19,918 nucleotides of DNA from an uncultured Fidelibacterota bacterium (GCA_913045415.1 CAJWPW010000002.1:1-19918), one strand, 5' to 3'; counted from the first letter of the stretch, positions 10,101 through 18,814 are shown. Made by a program: numbers and translations. Notes: generated from the sequence alone by a model not told the origin.

Positions 10101-10646
10101 TCCCGACCGACCTCCTTTCACATGAATCTCCTCAATACCTCGCTCTTCATGACCAGGAACTGATTTTTCCCTACTTTCAACCTTTACCACACCGGATTGT
10201 AAAGTATAGAGTTCAGTTAAATCGCGAATAGGTAAAGCTTGAATTGCTTCTTTACTCACGGTGATTTTTTTGGAAGTTGATCCTCTCTCCACGAGAGGTT
10301 TCGTCCCTATCACTTCCACTTCCTCACCAGCAACAATTTCTTCCTCTAATTTAAAATTCAACCATAGAGTTTGATCCATGAGGATGTGGATACCTTTCAT
10401 TGTTGTTTTTTTATATCCCATCATGGAAACGATTACATCATATTTTCCTACGGGAATGTTCAAGATTAGATAATTCCCATCCATGTCAGAAGCTGCGCCC
10501 ATGCTTAGCTCAGGGAGAATAACATTCGCACCAGGAAGAGCAACACCATTTGCATCTGTAATTTTTCCGCGGATAGTTCCATCCGTACCTGCAAGACCAA
10601 AAGAAATAAGGAACATGCACATGAAAAGATGTTTTGGTTTCATCAT
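7188..10646 (-). CDS. TonB-dependent outer-membrane receptor with carboxypeptidase-regulatory-like domain
   Basis: The protein has 1152 residues: signal peptide (1-~20), a carboxypeptidase-D regulatory-like beta sandwich (about 22-107, with GKITDANGVALPGANV and SDMDGNYLILNIPVGKYDV), a plug domain (about 115-245, with IHVKGGRSGQIAYMMDG and GGFNAEYGDAQSAV), then a 22-stranded-type barrel to the C-terminus. Such receptors import ligands using TonB energy, or in FCB bacteria pair with surface lipoproteins. Putative outer loops carry acidic repeats such as NGNGVWDVGEDF and NNNGKWDE (about 520-545, 705-745, 795-812). The C-terminus is VRIDFD, so the last residue is not the usual aromatic. The ATG overlaps the upstream lipoprotein stop (ATGA) and has a good ribosome binding site. 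Substrate unknown; this is not a classic SusC/SusD pair because no SusD-like gene is adjacent. Confidence 0.87.
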   Translation of the reverse strand: MMKPKHLFMCMFLISFGLAGTDGTIRGKITDANGVALPGANVILPELSMGAASDMDGNYLILNIPVGKYDVIVSMMGYKKTTMKGIHILMDQTLWLNFKLEEEIVAGEEVEVIGTKPLVERGSTSKKITVSKEAIQALPIRDLTELYTLQSGVVKVESREKSVPGHEERGIEEIHVKGGRSGQIAYMMDGMYLRNPIFGSIGSGTRLNLFAVKQFDWMEGGFNAEYGDAQSAVSNFHTNSGGKQITYNIKFETSQVGALINAAMGKTQENENFDLIRGYDDLNIGIGGPVLGIPKLSFWISGQYTTEDNYSVYEFDDRVFTLHDGDYFYRTADDLAANIDNISNNKKALVYPWDNVAGFRGFGFNETWDVFAKLTYKLTNKLRFHGAYWQVGNHRQSFNPEYLYWDEGRNELFRDTYRFNFEVNHSLTQRTFYTIRTSRFTQDQFQGVRWRDNDSDGYPNWFEWRHPAGYKDISDPENGKVIPYSIGEDGDTIRYTNVDGRTGWHHGAEPGLYSWELAENFGDQNGNGVWDVGEDFTDTNGDGLWNGPELIKPLLERDGSYWLEPEMYEDPELFYDYRSVELRYQNAPGYFNAPINQSFIPGVPNPYYYMPNYAEGGIAWDEGRTFGGHDVFYADSRAITDEIRFDVTSQITDKWKVRTGIDYKYHKLNFYEVQAPWLGAGAFIQTFAEFWEDTGPDGKVLGDSDYLEADEGEGNGRWDKGEEFTDANNNGKWDEFREPEEFSAYVQNTFEVPWMVINYGIRIDMVNYNTQIWGMPPPLQDSLGIYSPGNPYFYSDLNDNNIWDNDESYSDIAGLPRQKVFLEQSGWFYKISPRLGFSHVITDKSTFTFNYGLYYQTPVYQSIYLNTNRLEDPEDLFEEGEGQVGNATIGAERTQDYSVAFNVQVGESWAYSFGAWVRDMDQMTRFSHERSGVYTYQISTNGDYGSARGLDLTLKWRRAFFGSELQYTYSISKANSEYAWASISGQYVDAPSQEFITYFDRPHGLTYYAYTFLPFGIQAGLTANYQSGYPYTPIIFRGKDPVADDRNRNSKRGPGTRNVNISFSKYLMVMNHKIALGLNVFNVLDIRNPVDVYAMTGKPDDPGTYYTDYVGLPGTDPSGQGKYANKSSAYYDRPWRLSSPREINFFVRIDFD

Positions 10647-12916
10647 TCTGTTAACTCCATTAGATCGAGAGTTTGTATTCCTTTTTGAGTGCTAACACGA
10701 AAAGGTTCAAAATCAAAATCCGGGTGATTCCCTATATCACGAAGTTCAATGGTATGAACAGGTTGAGTTAATTTTCTAAAAACTCCCGCACTCGGTGTTA
10801 CATCAAGCGACGTTAATTCAATTTTATTCAAGCCAACCCATGCTTCATTATTATCATCTGGAGGACCATTTTGTGTCCAGTCAGCATTATAGGGATGCTC
10901 AGTCCAACGAATATATATTTCACTTTTCACTAGACCTTTTTTATATGCTAGCCACGATTCTGTTCGTTGACCAAATTCAACACCGCTTCCCAACATTGTC
11001 ATTGTCAAGATTTGGGTCACTTTAAAACAATTATTAAATGTTGTATCAGCCGGTGGACATTCATTCCCATCCGCCACTATAGAACTATTTGCAAGACATT
11101 CAAAATCACCATCACCAGTGGATACAAAAGTTTTAATAGCTGCAGGTACAGTCACACTGGATGATTCAACATCGTAACTTTTCTCAATAAGATAAACTGC
11201 AATATCGGTGGTATCGTAATAGGCAGTGTCCACATGCTCACCATCCCGCAGCGAGCCTTGATGTGTATAATAAAGAACTTCACTTTCAAGGTTTTGCCCA
11301 CTCCAAAATCCATTAGCGATTTCTTTGGGCTGAAAATAGAAACCAACCGGTAGAAAATAAGATGGATAAACAACCTGATTTAAATGTTTTGGCTCGTGGA
11401 AAATGTGGTAATTGTAAAAACGTTCTGATCCACTTCCGCTAGTTTTAACCCATTCAGACTTTGTTATATAATAGTCATCCGGAGAAAGTGATCCACCATT
11501 AATATGCCCAATTTTTTCACGTGTAAACAACGTGACTAACGAATCAACATCATCCACATACTGCTGTTTGAGGTCATTAAATTCAATGCTCTCAATCAAA
11601 TCAAAGTATTCTCGTCCCCAACGATCGATAATGTCATCTCCCATACTAATTTCTAAAAGAACGGCGGGGTTTTCAGGATCAGTATAATCAACAATTAGAT
11701 TATTGGGTTTATCACCTAAGACATAAAAATATTTTTCTAATGTTCCATCACCATCAGAATCCTTTGATATATATTCTTCATCCAAGTCATAAAATTTATT
11801 TCCTCGATCGCAAAATCCACCATCTGCATCTTCAGTAAATGTTCCGATACCAGCACAATCTGATTCATTATTCACTCGGGGTTCAGCATCATCCCAAATC
11901 TCATTACAATTCCGATCCTGATAGGGTTCACTGTTATTAAATACTTCATTTCCATTAATATCAAAATACGGTTCTTCCGGGTCCCAGATTCCATTGCCTC
12001 TATCTTCAAATTCAAAAGCGATTGAAATAACACCATCATTATTATAATCTTCGATCAAATTATCACCGGCATCGTACTCACCGTTGTTATTATTATCTTC
12101 ATATTCATAAAGTGCTTCATACTCCCCATCATCATTGTAATCCATAAGGGTATCCTCTTCCACATCCCATTCTCCATTATCATTACAATCTGTATTGATC
12201 CTGAAAACAAGGGAATCAGCACTGAGTTGTTGTTTCTCAAATTCAAAATTCGAGATAAACCTTATCTGATCGTCCGCTAGGAAGACATAGTTTGTATCAA
12301 ACCATTCAGAAGAATCAACAAAGAGCAGTCCTTCATCAATAAAGGGCGTATCCACCACAGACCAATAAGCGCTCACATCAAAAGTGTCTGAAAAATACAA
12401 CATGGTGTCCGCCTGGACCCAGTCAGAATTCACCAATTTATACCTCTGGAGGGATGGGTCTGCCAAGAGATCCCATTCTAATTTTTCAAGGTTCTTGAAT
12501 GAGGTGGAAGTCATCAGTACGGAGTCAGGTACAATGGAATCCTGGACCGAAAGAGAATCAATATAATGCCGCTCGGTAAATTGTGATTCATCAGATGGTG
12601 TCATGGAAACCAGATAGTTCTGGAAAGTACGGTATCCTAATTCCGGTGGGGTATCTCCTCCAGATTGGTCATAATAATCAAGGTAATGCTCGAATGTAGC
12701 CATGAGGCTGGGATCATACCGGAAAAATTTGGCATCGATTTCATCTTCAAAATTGTAGAAATAATCGGTGATGGAACCTGAGTTACCTGTCAAATCATCG
12801 TTCAACGTATTTTCGAAAGAATTATTATCATTCTCTTGGGTTGAATTATCTGTCTTTTCACAGGCCCAATGGGATACACCTATAACAATCAGAAATAATG
12901 GCAATAATTTTTTCAT
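10643..12916 (-). CDS. Large predicted lipoprotein with acidic Asp/Asn-rich repeats
   Basis: The protein has 757 residues. It begins MKKLLPLFLIVIGVSHWAC and then EK, a lipoprotein-type signal with Cys19 as the probable lipidated residue; the lipobox is imperfect (HWAC). Residues about 237-392 are a run of acidic Asp/Asn/Gly repeats (for example NDNGEWDVEED, NNNNGEYDAGDN, GNGIWDPEEPYFD, NCNEIWDDAEP), reminiscent of thrombospondin type 3 or EF-hand calcium-binding loops. The flanking regions match no family that I recognise; Thr/Ser/Asp-rich beta-type sequence dominates. It is the first gene of the surface operon, upstream of the TonB-dependent receptor with a 4-base overlap, so it may be the lipoprotein partner of that receptor, though it does not resemble SusD. 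Function unknown. Confidence 0.78.
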   Translation of the reverse strand: MKKLLPLFLIVIGVSHWACEKTDNSTQENDNNSFENTLNDDLTGNSGSITDYFYNFEDEIDAKFFRYDPSLMATFEHYLDYYDQSGGDTPPELGYRTFQNYLVSMTPSDESQFTERHYIDSLSVQDSIVPDSVLMTSTSFKNLEKLEWDLLADPSLQRYKLVNSDWVQADTMLYFSDTFDVSAYWSVVDTPFIDEGLLFVDSSEWFDTNYVFLADDQIRFISNFEFEKQQLSADSLVFRINTDCNDNGEWDVEEDTLMDYNDDGEYEALYEYEDNNNNGEYDAGDNLIEDYNNDGVISIAFEFEDRGNGIWDPEEPYFDINGNEVFNNSEPYQDRNCNEIWDDAEPRVNNESDCAGIGTFTEDADGGFCDRGNKFYDLDEEYISKDSDGDGTLEKYFYVLGDKPNNLIVDYTDPENPAVLLEISMGDDIIDRWGREYFDLIESIEFNDLKQQYVDDVDSLVTLFTREKIGHINGGSLSPDDYYITKSEWVKTSGSGSERFYNYHIFHEPKHLNQVVYPSYFLPVGFYFQPKEIANGFWSGQNLESEVLYYTHQGSLRDGEHVDTAYYDTTDIAVYLIEKSYDVESSSVTVPAAIKTFVSTGDGDFECLANSSIVADGNECPPADTTFNNCFKVTQILTMTMLGSGVEFGQRTESWLAYKKGLVKSEIYIRWTEHPYNADWTQNGPPDDNNEAWVGLNKIELTSLDVTPSAGVFRKLTQPVHTIELRDIGNHPDFDFEPFRVSTQKGIQTLDLMELTE
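10655..10658 (-). promoter_or_regulatory. Ribosome binding site (GGAG) for the TonB receptor gene
   Basis: On the minus strand GGAG lies 8 bases upstream of the ATG at 10646, inside the last codons of the lipoprotein gene. It supports the first of two consecutive ATG codons as the start and makes this start partly independent of coupling. Confidence 0.5.
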
Positions 12917-13012
12917 TGATATAATCTTGAATTCAAAAGAATATAGAAGATAGGAAATTAAGTAAGAATGACAGATTAGTCGTTATTTTTTTATGAACCC
13001 TCTAAAAAACTT
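12917..13012. promoter_or_regulatory. Divergent intergenic region between the surface operon and the M6 protease gene
   Basis: These 96 AT-rich bases separate two divergently transcribed units, so promoters for both the five-gene operon and the protease must lie here or within the ends of the genes. I see no convincing -35/-10 pair and no TAnnTTTG element on either strand. A 10-base palindrome (TTGAATTCAA, 12927-12936) lies just upstream of the lipoprotein start and could be an operator, but this is weak. Neither start has a clear Shine-Dalgarno sequence. Confidence 0.4.
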
Positions 13013-15700
13013 ATGATAAATATGAAATATTTAAAAAATATACTTACCTTTTTATTGCTTTCCAATGGAATGGCAGACCTTGCCAGTCCAACTCCATTTA
13101 CAGTTACCCAGCCCAATGGTATTGAAATTCATATTTACAATCGGGGGAATCATCTCCAAGGGTGGCATGAATACCATGAATGGACGATAGTAAAAAATCC
13201 CCAGAATTGGTGGGTATACGCATCAGGCAATGATGGCTTCAATCTCCTTCCTTCGGATTTGAAAGTTGGGATAGATCCTGAACCCAACCTGCTTTCTTCT
13301 ACAATTCAAAAAGGCATTCGTCCTGATAAAAGAATTTTAGAAGATCGTGCGCCGATTCCAAATTTGCAAGCCACACGAACCGATACATTTCATGTTCCAC
13401 TTATTCTGGTGGAATTTCCAGATGCAGCTGCAACCTACGATTCTACAGATTTTGAATTAGTTATGAATCAACCGGGCTACACCCATTTGAATTATAATAA
13501 CACGGGTAGCTTTCGAGATTTTTACCAAGAAATCTCTTACGGTCAGTTTTTACCCATATCGGAAGTAACAAATTGGATCACAGCACCAAATTCACATGAT
13601 TATTATGCGTACAATAATCCAAATGGATGGGCACACGTGCAACAATTGGTTCGGGCAATGGTGGATTCTTTGGAAGCTCAAGGATTTGATTGGTCTCTAT
13701 ATGATAATGATAATGATGGCTATGTAGATGCATTGAATTTGCTTCACCAAGGTGAAGGTGCAGAACAGGGCAATCATTCAAATATTTGGTCCCACAAATC
13801 AAGCCTTGGAAATTTATCCGTTAATTATGATGGTGTAACAATTAGCAGCTATACCATGAACCCAGAAATCCAAAGTGGAACCATTGTGGCAATTGGGGTT
13901 CTAGCTCATGAATTTGGACATGCCTTAGGCTTGCCCGATTTATATGACACAGATTATTCATCCACAGGTGCTGGAAAGTTAGCCCTTATGGCAAGTGGAT
14001 CATGGGGAACAAGTGGAAATTCTCCCTGGTATCCTGCCACTATGATTGGATGGTGTAAAAATAGATTGGGATGGGTGAATGTTGTTGAAATAACGGATGA
14101 CACAGATCTTATTTCTTTACAGCAATCCTATTCAAATAATACTATTATTCGCGTTAATCATTCTCAAGTATCGGAAGAATATTGGCTTATTGAAAATCGT
14201 CAAAAAATTGGGTCCGATACACTCATGCCAACACCAGGTTTGGCCATCTGGCACATCAATGATAATATCGCTCAAGGGTGGGGGCCCAATACCAATGAAC
14301 CTTATTATGGCGTTGGACTGGAACAAGCTGACGGTCAATTTGCTTTGGAAAACGGCGGACCCAGTGATGGCGGCGATGTGTTTCCCGGCGATTCGGATAA
14401 TCGTGAATTTAGTCAATCATCAACGCCAAGTACCACCAGCCTCTATGATGTGGTATCCATGCTGAGGATTGACAATATTTCTGATCCAGATGAATTCATG
14501 TCCTTCGATGTAGAATATGGAGAAATCATTTTAGCGACCGCATTTATTTACAATGGATCCGGATATGCCAATAATGAAGGAAATTTTTCTATCGGTCTGA
14601 GTAACGAGATGGTAATCAATGAGTTAGAATTTCAACTCCATTTTTCACCCAATGTACCGGAAATTATTGCTGTAGAGCCCACCGAAAGAACGAGTTTTGA
14701 TTCTGCAATGTTTACGGATAATACAGTTACGTTGGTGAATCCAATTATCGAAGCGGGCACAGGCGCTATACTAGATTTGACTTTATTTAATAATACCGGT
14801 GTTGAAACAGATGTAAATGTATCCTTTGAATACTGCCTAGCTTTTAATTACGAAAATGTGGAAGTTGGTATAACAGTATCCGACCAAGCCACTTATCATA
14901 TTAATCATCTGGATCAATATTTCAATATTCAAGATGGAACAGGAACGGCAGGAGGCAGTGCGTCTTATGTTGTTTCATTATATAGTACAGTACCAATCCC
15001 CATGGCGGTATTTCAATTATTGCACTCTCCCGATTTGCTTAGCCCCAGCGATGAACCCTTTGAAGATCTAAACAATAATGAAACCTATGATATGGGTGAG
15101 CCTTTTACAGATTGGAACCAAAATAGTGAATGGACGCCTATGATTGAGCCTATTGATTTAACAGAATCATGGGAATTTGATGTTACACTTTCAGGTTCAG
15201 ATATTATTATTGGAATATCCAATTGGCAGACGCCTTTGGAAGCAGAATCCCACAATTTATTCCGTGTGAATTGTGCTGTGAGCACTGATGCCCAATTAAA
15301 CGAAGAAATTACCGTCACAACCAATGTGATGATATTGATAGATGGCTGGGGACATGAAGGTGTGCCATTTGTGAATGGATCGGGGACGGTTACAATTGAT
15401 AACGTCTTATCTGTAAATGAAGCTATCCAATTTCCAACTGAGTTCTCACTAAATCAAATTTATCCAAATCCATTTAATCCTGTAACAACCATTCAATATG
15501 GTATTGCAAACACGGGGGAAACGTCCTTAAGGATATTTGATTTAACGGGTCGATTGATTGAAACATTGATCCATGAAAATTTGGAACCGGGTCATTATCA
15601 AATCAAATGGCAACCAACCAATATACCATCAGGACTTTATTTTATAGAACTAATATCAGGAGCTAAACGGGATATACAAAAAATCACATTATTGAAATAA
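13013..15700 (+). CDS. M6-family (immune inhibitor A-like) secreted metalloprotease with T9SS sorting domain
   Basis: The protein has 895 residues. It has a signal peptide (with a second possible start at Met4, 13022, giving MKYLKNILTFLLLSNGMA), a propeptide-like stretch (PFTVTQPNGIEIHIYNRG), then the catalytic domain. The zinc site HEFGHALGLPDLYD has His299, Glu300, His303 and probably Asp309 as ligand or near-ligand, and LMASGSW supplies the Met-turn. M6 proteases of FCB bacteria are secreted and degrade extracellular protein. Two cohesin-like beta-sandwich regions follow (about 505-625 and 635-797); the second contains an acidic insertion (LNNNETYDMGEPFTDWNQN). The final ~88 residues (IYPNPFNPVTTIQYGI, LRIFDLTGRLI, PSGLYFIEL) are a T9SS type-A sorting domain. 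It is divergent from the surface operon and convergent with clpX. Confidence 0.92.
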   Translation: MINMKYLKNILTFLLLSNGMADLASPTPFTVTQPNGIEIHIYNRGNHLQGWHEYHEWTIVKNPQNWWVYASGNDGFNLLPSDLKVGIDPEPNLLSSTIQKGIRPDKRILEDRAPIPNLQATRTDTFHVPLILVEFPDAAATYDSTDFELVMNQPGYTHLNYNNTGSFRDFYQEISYGQFLPISEVTNWITAPNSHDYYAYNNPNGWAHVQQLVRAMVDSLEAQGFDWSLYDNDNDGYVDALNLLHQGEGAEQGNHSNIWSHKSSLGNLSVNYDGVTISSYTMNPEIQSGTIVAIGVLAHEFGHALGLPDLYDTDYSSTGAGKLALMASGSWGTSGNSPWYPATMIGWCKNRLGWVNVVEITDDTDLISLQQSYSNNTIIRVNHSQVSEEYWLIENRQKIGSDTLMPTPGLAIWHINDNIAQGWGPNTNEPYYGVGLEQADGQFALENGGPSDGGDVFPGDSDNREFSQSSTPSTTSLYDVVSMLRIDNISDPDEFMSFDVEYGEIILATAFIYNGSGYANNEGNFSIGLSNEMVINELEFQLHFSPNVPEIIAVEPTERTSFDSAMFTDNTVTLVNPIIEAGTGAILDLTLFNNTGVETDVNVSFEYCLAFNYENVEVGITVSDQATYHINHLDQYFNIQDGTGTAGGSASYVVSLYSTVPIPMAVFQLLHSPDLLSPSDEPFEDLNNNETYDMGEPFTDWNQNSEWTPMIEPIDLTESWEFDVTLSGSDIIIGISNWQTPLEAESHNLFRVNCAVSTDAQLNEEITVTTNVMILIDGWGHEGVPFVNGSGTVTIDNVLSVNEAIQFPTEFSLNQIYPNPFNPVTTIQYGIANTGETSLRIFDLTGRLIETLIHENLEPGHYQIKWQPTNIPSGLYFIELISGAKRDIQKITLLK

Positions 15701-15751
15701 GTTGAGTATACCTTTCAGATGTTTGAAAACTCCTTTAAAAGGTTGATAGAA

Positions 15752-16900
15752 TCAAGCCGATTTCCGTTTACGACTATGTTTATATAGGGGCTCCTTCCCT
15801 TTCAGGATCGTATCCCTGGTAATGATTACCCGTTCTACACCTTCCATTTCAGGAATATAATACATGATATCCAATAAATGTTCTTCCATGACAGACCGAA
15901 GCGCTCTCGCACCAGCTTTTAGTTCCATGGCAAGTTGAACAATAGCCTTTAGTGCTGATTCACGAAATTCCAGTTCAATCCCTTCCAGCATAAAAAGTTT
16001 CTTATATTGCTTCACTAAGGAATTTTTTGGGGCTAGCATCACCTGCATCATATCATTTTCATCTAAGGTATTCAATGTACTCACCACCGGAAGTCTGCCC
16101 ACTAATTCGGGGATCATGCCATAGGCAATCAAATCTTCCTGCCTTACGTCGGAAAAAATTGCGTTGGTATCTTTTTTCTGTATATTTTTCTTGGTGCCAA
16201 AACCTAATTCGCCCTTACCTACCCGTCGGGAAATGATCTCTTCCAATCCTGAAAATGAACCACCGCAAATAAATAAAATATTGGTTGTATCGATAGCAAT
16301 CAAACTTTGTTCAGGATGCTTTCTTCCCCCTTTGGGGGGTACGTTGGCAATGGTGCCCTCCAGAATTTTCAAAAGTGCTTGTTGGACTCCTTCTCCACTC
16401 ACATCTCGGGTGATGGATGCACTGGCACTTTTTCGTCCAACTTTATCAATTTCATCAATATAGATGATCCCTTTTTCGGCAGCTGCTATATTATAATTAG
16501 AAACCTGAAGTAGCCGAACCAATATATTTTCCACATCTTCCCCAACATAGCCCGCTTCAGTTAATGTTGTTGCATCTGCAATAGCAAATGGAACAGAAAG
16601 AAACCGAGCCAATGTTTTAGCGATCAATGTTTTTCCTGTCCCCGTAGAACCGATCAGTAAAATATTACTTTTATCTATTTCTACATCCGAATGGTAGGCC
16701 TGGTGAATGATTCGTTTATAATGATTGTATACTGCAACAGCGATGGCTTTTTTAGCACCATCCTGCCCGATGACATGAATATCCAGATTGGACTTGATCT
16801 TGGAAGGTTTTTGTAAAGTAACCTTAAATCCATTTTGGGGTTGATTCATTTCCGGCTCCAGGTTGATCTCCGGACTTTTTCCTTTCTGGATCCTGCTCAT
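15752..16900 (-). CDS. clpX: ATP-dependent protease ATPase subunit ClpX lacking the N-terminal zinc-binding domain
   Basis: ClpX is a hexameric AAA+ unfoldase that feeds substrates into ClpP. This 382-residue protein has Walker A (GSTGTGKT), the pore-1 loop (GYVGED), Walker B (IIYIDEIDK), the RKH pore loop (GGRKHPEQ), a ClpP-docking loop (ELGFG, matching the IGF loop) and sensor 2 (GARALRS). It starts with only about 40 residues before the AAA+ core, with no CxxC pairs; the only cysteine seen is in the core (FICGG). Normal ClpX proteins are about 400-430 residues with an N-terminal C4 zinc-binding domain for adaptors and substrates. The start overlaps the clpP stop by 4 bases, and an in-frame stop lies at 16949-16951, so no longer start is available. 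The pore, docking and ATPase motifs look intact. Confidence 0.94.
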   Translation of the reverse strand: MSRIQKGKSPEINLEPEMNQPQNGFKVTLQKPSKIKSNLDIHVIGQDGAKKAIAVAVYNHYKRIIHQAYHSDVEIDKSNILLIGSTGTGKTLIAKTLARFLSVPFAIADATTLTEAGYVGEDVENILVRLLQVSNYNIAAAEKGIIYIDEIDKVGRKSASASITRDVSGEGVQQALLKILEGTIANVPPKGGRKHPEQSLIAIDTTNILFICGGSFSGLEEIISRRVGKGELGFGTKKNIQKKDTNAIFSDVRQEDLIAYGMIPELVGRLPVVSTLNTLDENDMMQVMLAPKNSLVKQYKKLFMLEGIELEFRESALKAIVQLAMELKAGARALRSVMEEHLLDIMYYIPEMEGVERVIITRDTILKGKEPLYKHSRKRKSA

Positions 16901-17505
16901 TTCCTCTTTGACATAATAGAATCTATCAAGCCGTATGATTTTGCTTCTTTAGATGTTAAATAATTGTCCCGATCTGTATCTGCTTCGATCTTTTTTATAC
17001 TTTGTCCTGTGTTTTTTGCCAAAATTGTATTCAACTGCTTTTTCATCCGAAGAATTTCTTCCGCCAGGATTTTGATATCGGTTGCCTGTCCTTCCGCTCC
17101 GCCCATGGGTTGATGGATCATGATACGTGAATTGGGCAATGCATACCGTTTTCCTTTGGTTCCGCCAGCCAATAAAAATGCGCCCATACTTGCAGCTTGA
17201 CCTAGACAGATCGTGGATACATCAGGTTTGATATATTGCATGGTGTCATATATTCCCAAGCCGGATGTTATGATACCACCCGGTGAATTGATATAAAGAA
17301 AAATATCTTTTTCAGAATCTTCTGCTTCCAAAAATAACAACTGGGCAATAATTAGGGATGCAAGGGAATCATCAATAGGTGTGCCGAGAAAAACGATCCG
17401 TTCTTTCAGGAGCCGGGAAAAAATATCAAAGGCTCGCTCTGATCGCCCCGTCTGTTCAATAACGATAGGTACCAGCTGATTTAGTGTCTTTTGATCAATG
17501 TTCAT
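16897..17505 (-). CDS. clpP: ATP-dependent Clp protease proteolytic subunit ClpP
   Basis: This 202-residue serine peptidase forms the double-heptamer degradation chamber served by ClpX. The catalytic triad can be placed at Ser106 ([11 protein letters not shown]), His131 (MIHQPMGG) and Asp180 (DTDRDNYL), with INSPGG at about 72-77 and the usual C-terminal GLIDSI. Length and motifs are normal. Its start lies 11 bases inside the 3' end of the trigger factor gene and its stop overlaps the clpX start by 4 bases, so tig-clpP-clpX forms one translationally linked operon. Confidence 0.97.
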   Translation of the reverse strand: MNIDQKTLNQLVPIVIEQTGRSERAFDIFSRLLKERIVFLGTPIDDSLASLIIAQLLFLEAEDSEKDIFLYINSPGGIITSGLGIYDTMQYIKPDVSTICLGQAASMGAFLLAGGTKGKRYALPNSRIMIHQPMGGAEGQATDIKILAEEILRMKKQLNTILAKNTGQSIKKIEADTDRDNYLTSKEAKSYGLIDSIMSKRK

Positions 17506-18784
17506 GGTCTTGTCCCCGAAGGTCTTTTGTGTGTACTTCTACCTCTTTAACTTTAGCAAATTGTTCAAGATATTCCAAGATTTTCTTTTCTATGAGATCA
17601 TCTTCGATTCGCTGACGGTTGCTGGGTTTCTTGTAGAATTTTCTAATTTCTTTTTCCGATTGGGGTGATTTTTCAACCATTATTTCGATTTCGCCTTCCA
17701 CTTCTTCACGGGAAGCATTGATCTTCTCTGTCTCAATCAATTTATTTCTAAGTGAAAACCATTTCAAATTACGTTCGGCTGTTGGTTTATAATGTTCCCT
17801 TATTTTTGCATCATCTATAGGCTCACCATTATTCTGTTTTTTTACATCTTCAACCAGATTATTAAGATAATTATTCATCATAGATGGTGCAAAAGATGGA
17901 TTGGCTAACTCGATCAAAGCATCGGAAAGATCTCGTTCAAATGCGGTCTGAGAACGTTCTGCAAAATTAGCTTTAATTTTCTTTTCAACATCAGCGGTTA
18001 ATTCGTCAACGGATGTTAATTTGGGGTTCACTAGCTTCAGAAAATCATCATTTACTTCTGGTAAGATCTCCCGTTCAATATTTGTCACAGTGAGTTCATA
18101 TTCCGCATCACCTTCTTCCTTGTTAACGGGTAACATGATACGAGTGGTATCATCTGGTTTCAGACCAATCAATTTATCCTTTTGATTCTCTGTAAAAGAT
18201 CCTTTTCCAACCCGGAGGTATTGCTTCTCGTATTTTTTGCCAATGATGGGCACACCTGATACATCCAATTTTTGGAGTGTGCAAATGAGATAATCCCCCT
18301 CCTTGGCACCGTCTTCCACAGTGGCGATGGTTGCATGTGCCTTCTTTAATTGAGTAATAGCATCTTCAATATCGTGTTCATCATGAATATAGTTTGAACG
18401 TTGCACTTTTAATGATTTCCATTTCATGTTGGGCAAGGTCACCTCCGGTTCAACTTCAAACTTTGCCATGAATGAAAAATGCTCGTTCATATGGAAATGG
18501 ACATCGCTGATCTCTGCCTGGTTTACCGGAATAATTTCTTCTTGTTGGACAGACAGGAGATAAAATTTCTGAATATTATCTTCCATAAATTCTGCTTCAA
18601 TGTTGGATTGGAACTGCTGCATCAAGCGATCCCTGGGGATTTTGCCCGGACGGAATCCTGGCATTTTGATCTTTCGACTGAACTTTTTAATTGTTGATTC
18701 GAAGTCAGACTCCAGCTTGCTCCAAGGAACATCTACCGAGACTTCCCGGGTGTAATCATTAATTATTTTAACGTCAACTTTCAC
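17495..18784 (-). CDS. tig: Trigger factor, ribosome-associated chaperone and peptidyl-prolyl isomerase
   Basis: The protein has 429 residues, the usual length. The N-terminal ribosome-binding domain (about 1-115) carries the L23-docking signature GFRPGKIP at residues 43-50. A FKBP-type isomerase domain (about 150-245, with [13 protein letters not shown] and [18 protein letters not shown]) is followed by a helical chaperone domain (about 250-420). It binds nascent chains at the ribosome exit. The start is GTG at 18784, chosen because a strong AGGAG lies 5 bases upstream and the next residues match the family. First gene of the tig-clpP-clpX operon, an arrangement common in bacteria. Confidence 0.95.
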   Translation of the reverse strand: MKVDVKIINDYTREVSVDVPWSKLESDFESTIKKFSRKIKMPGFRPGKIPRDRLMQQFQSNIEAEFMEDNIQKFYLLSVQQEEIIPVNQAEISDVHFHMNEHFSFMAKFEVEPEVTLPNMKWKSLKVQRSNYIHDEHDIEDAITQLKKAHATIATVEDGAKEGDYLICTLQKLDVSGVPIIGKKYEKQYLRVGKGSFTENQKDKLIGLKPDDTTRIMLPVNKEEGDAEYELTVTNIEREILPEVNDDFLKLVNPKLTSVDELTADVEKKIKANFAERSQTAFERDLSDALIELANPSFAPSMMNNYLNNLVEDVKKQNNGEPIDDAKIREHYKPTAERNLKWFSLRNKLIETEKINASREEVEGEIEIMVEKSPQSEKEIRKFYKKPSNRQRIEDDLIEKKILEYLEQFAKVKEVEVHTKDLRGQDHEH

Positions 18785-18789
18785 GTTTT

Positions 18790-18794
18790 CTCCT
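18790..18794 (-). promoter_or_regulatory. tig: Strong Shine-Dalgarno (AGGAG) for the GTG start of tig
   Basis: On the minus strand AGGAG is followed by five bases (AAAAC) and then GTG. It decides the non-ATG start of the trigger factor gene. Confidence 0.7.
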
Positions 18795-18806
18795 AAAAAT
18801 AGCGGG

Positions 18807-18814
18807 CAAATTTA
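18807..18814 (-). promoter_or_regulatory. Possible TAnnTTTG-type -7 promoter element for tig-clpP-clpX
   Basis: The minus strand reads TAAATTTG, an exact match to the Bacteroidetes -7 consensus TAnnTTTG. It lies 12 bases upstream of the AGGAG site, which would give a short leader. No TTTG -33 element is seen at the expected distance, so this remains tentative. Confidence 0.35.

Noticed and set aside
10643..12916. Lipoprotein as a SusD homologue because it precedes a TonB receptor
   Set aside because: No SusD-like helical TPR or RagB features are visible; the protein is rich in beta-type and acidic repeats, and susD normally follows susC.
12927..12936. Palindrome TTGAATTCAA as a defined operator
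   Set aside because: A single 10-base AT-rich palindrome is easily found by chance; kept only as a remark on the intergenic region.
15701..15751. Inverted repeat ACCTTT (15710-15715) with AAAGGT (15738-15743) in the convergent gap, as a two-way terminator
   Set aside because: The stem is only six mostly AT pairs with a 22-base loop and no following T run on either strand.
16897..16951. Loss of the ClpX zinc domain through a frameshift near its start
   Set aside because: The upstream DNA encodes the intact C-terminus of ClpP in another frame, and no zinc-finger-like cysteine pairs are found in any frame there.
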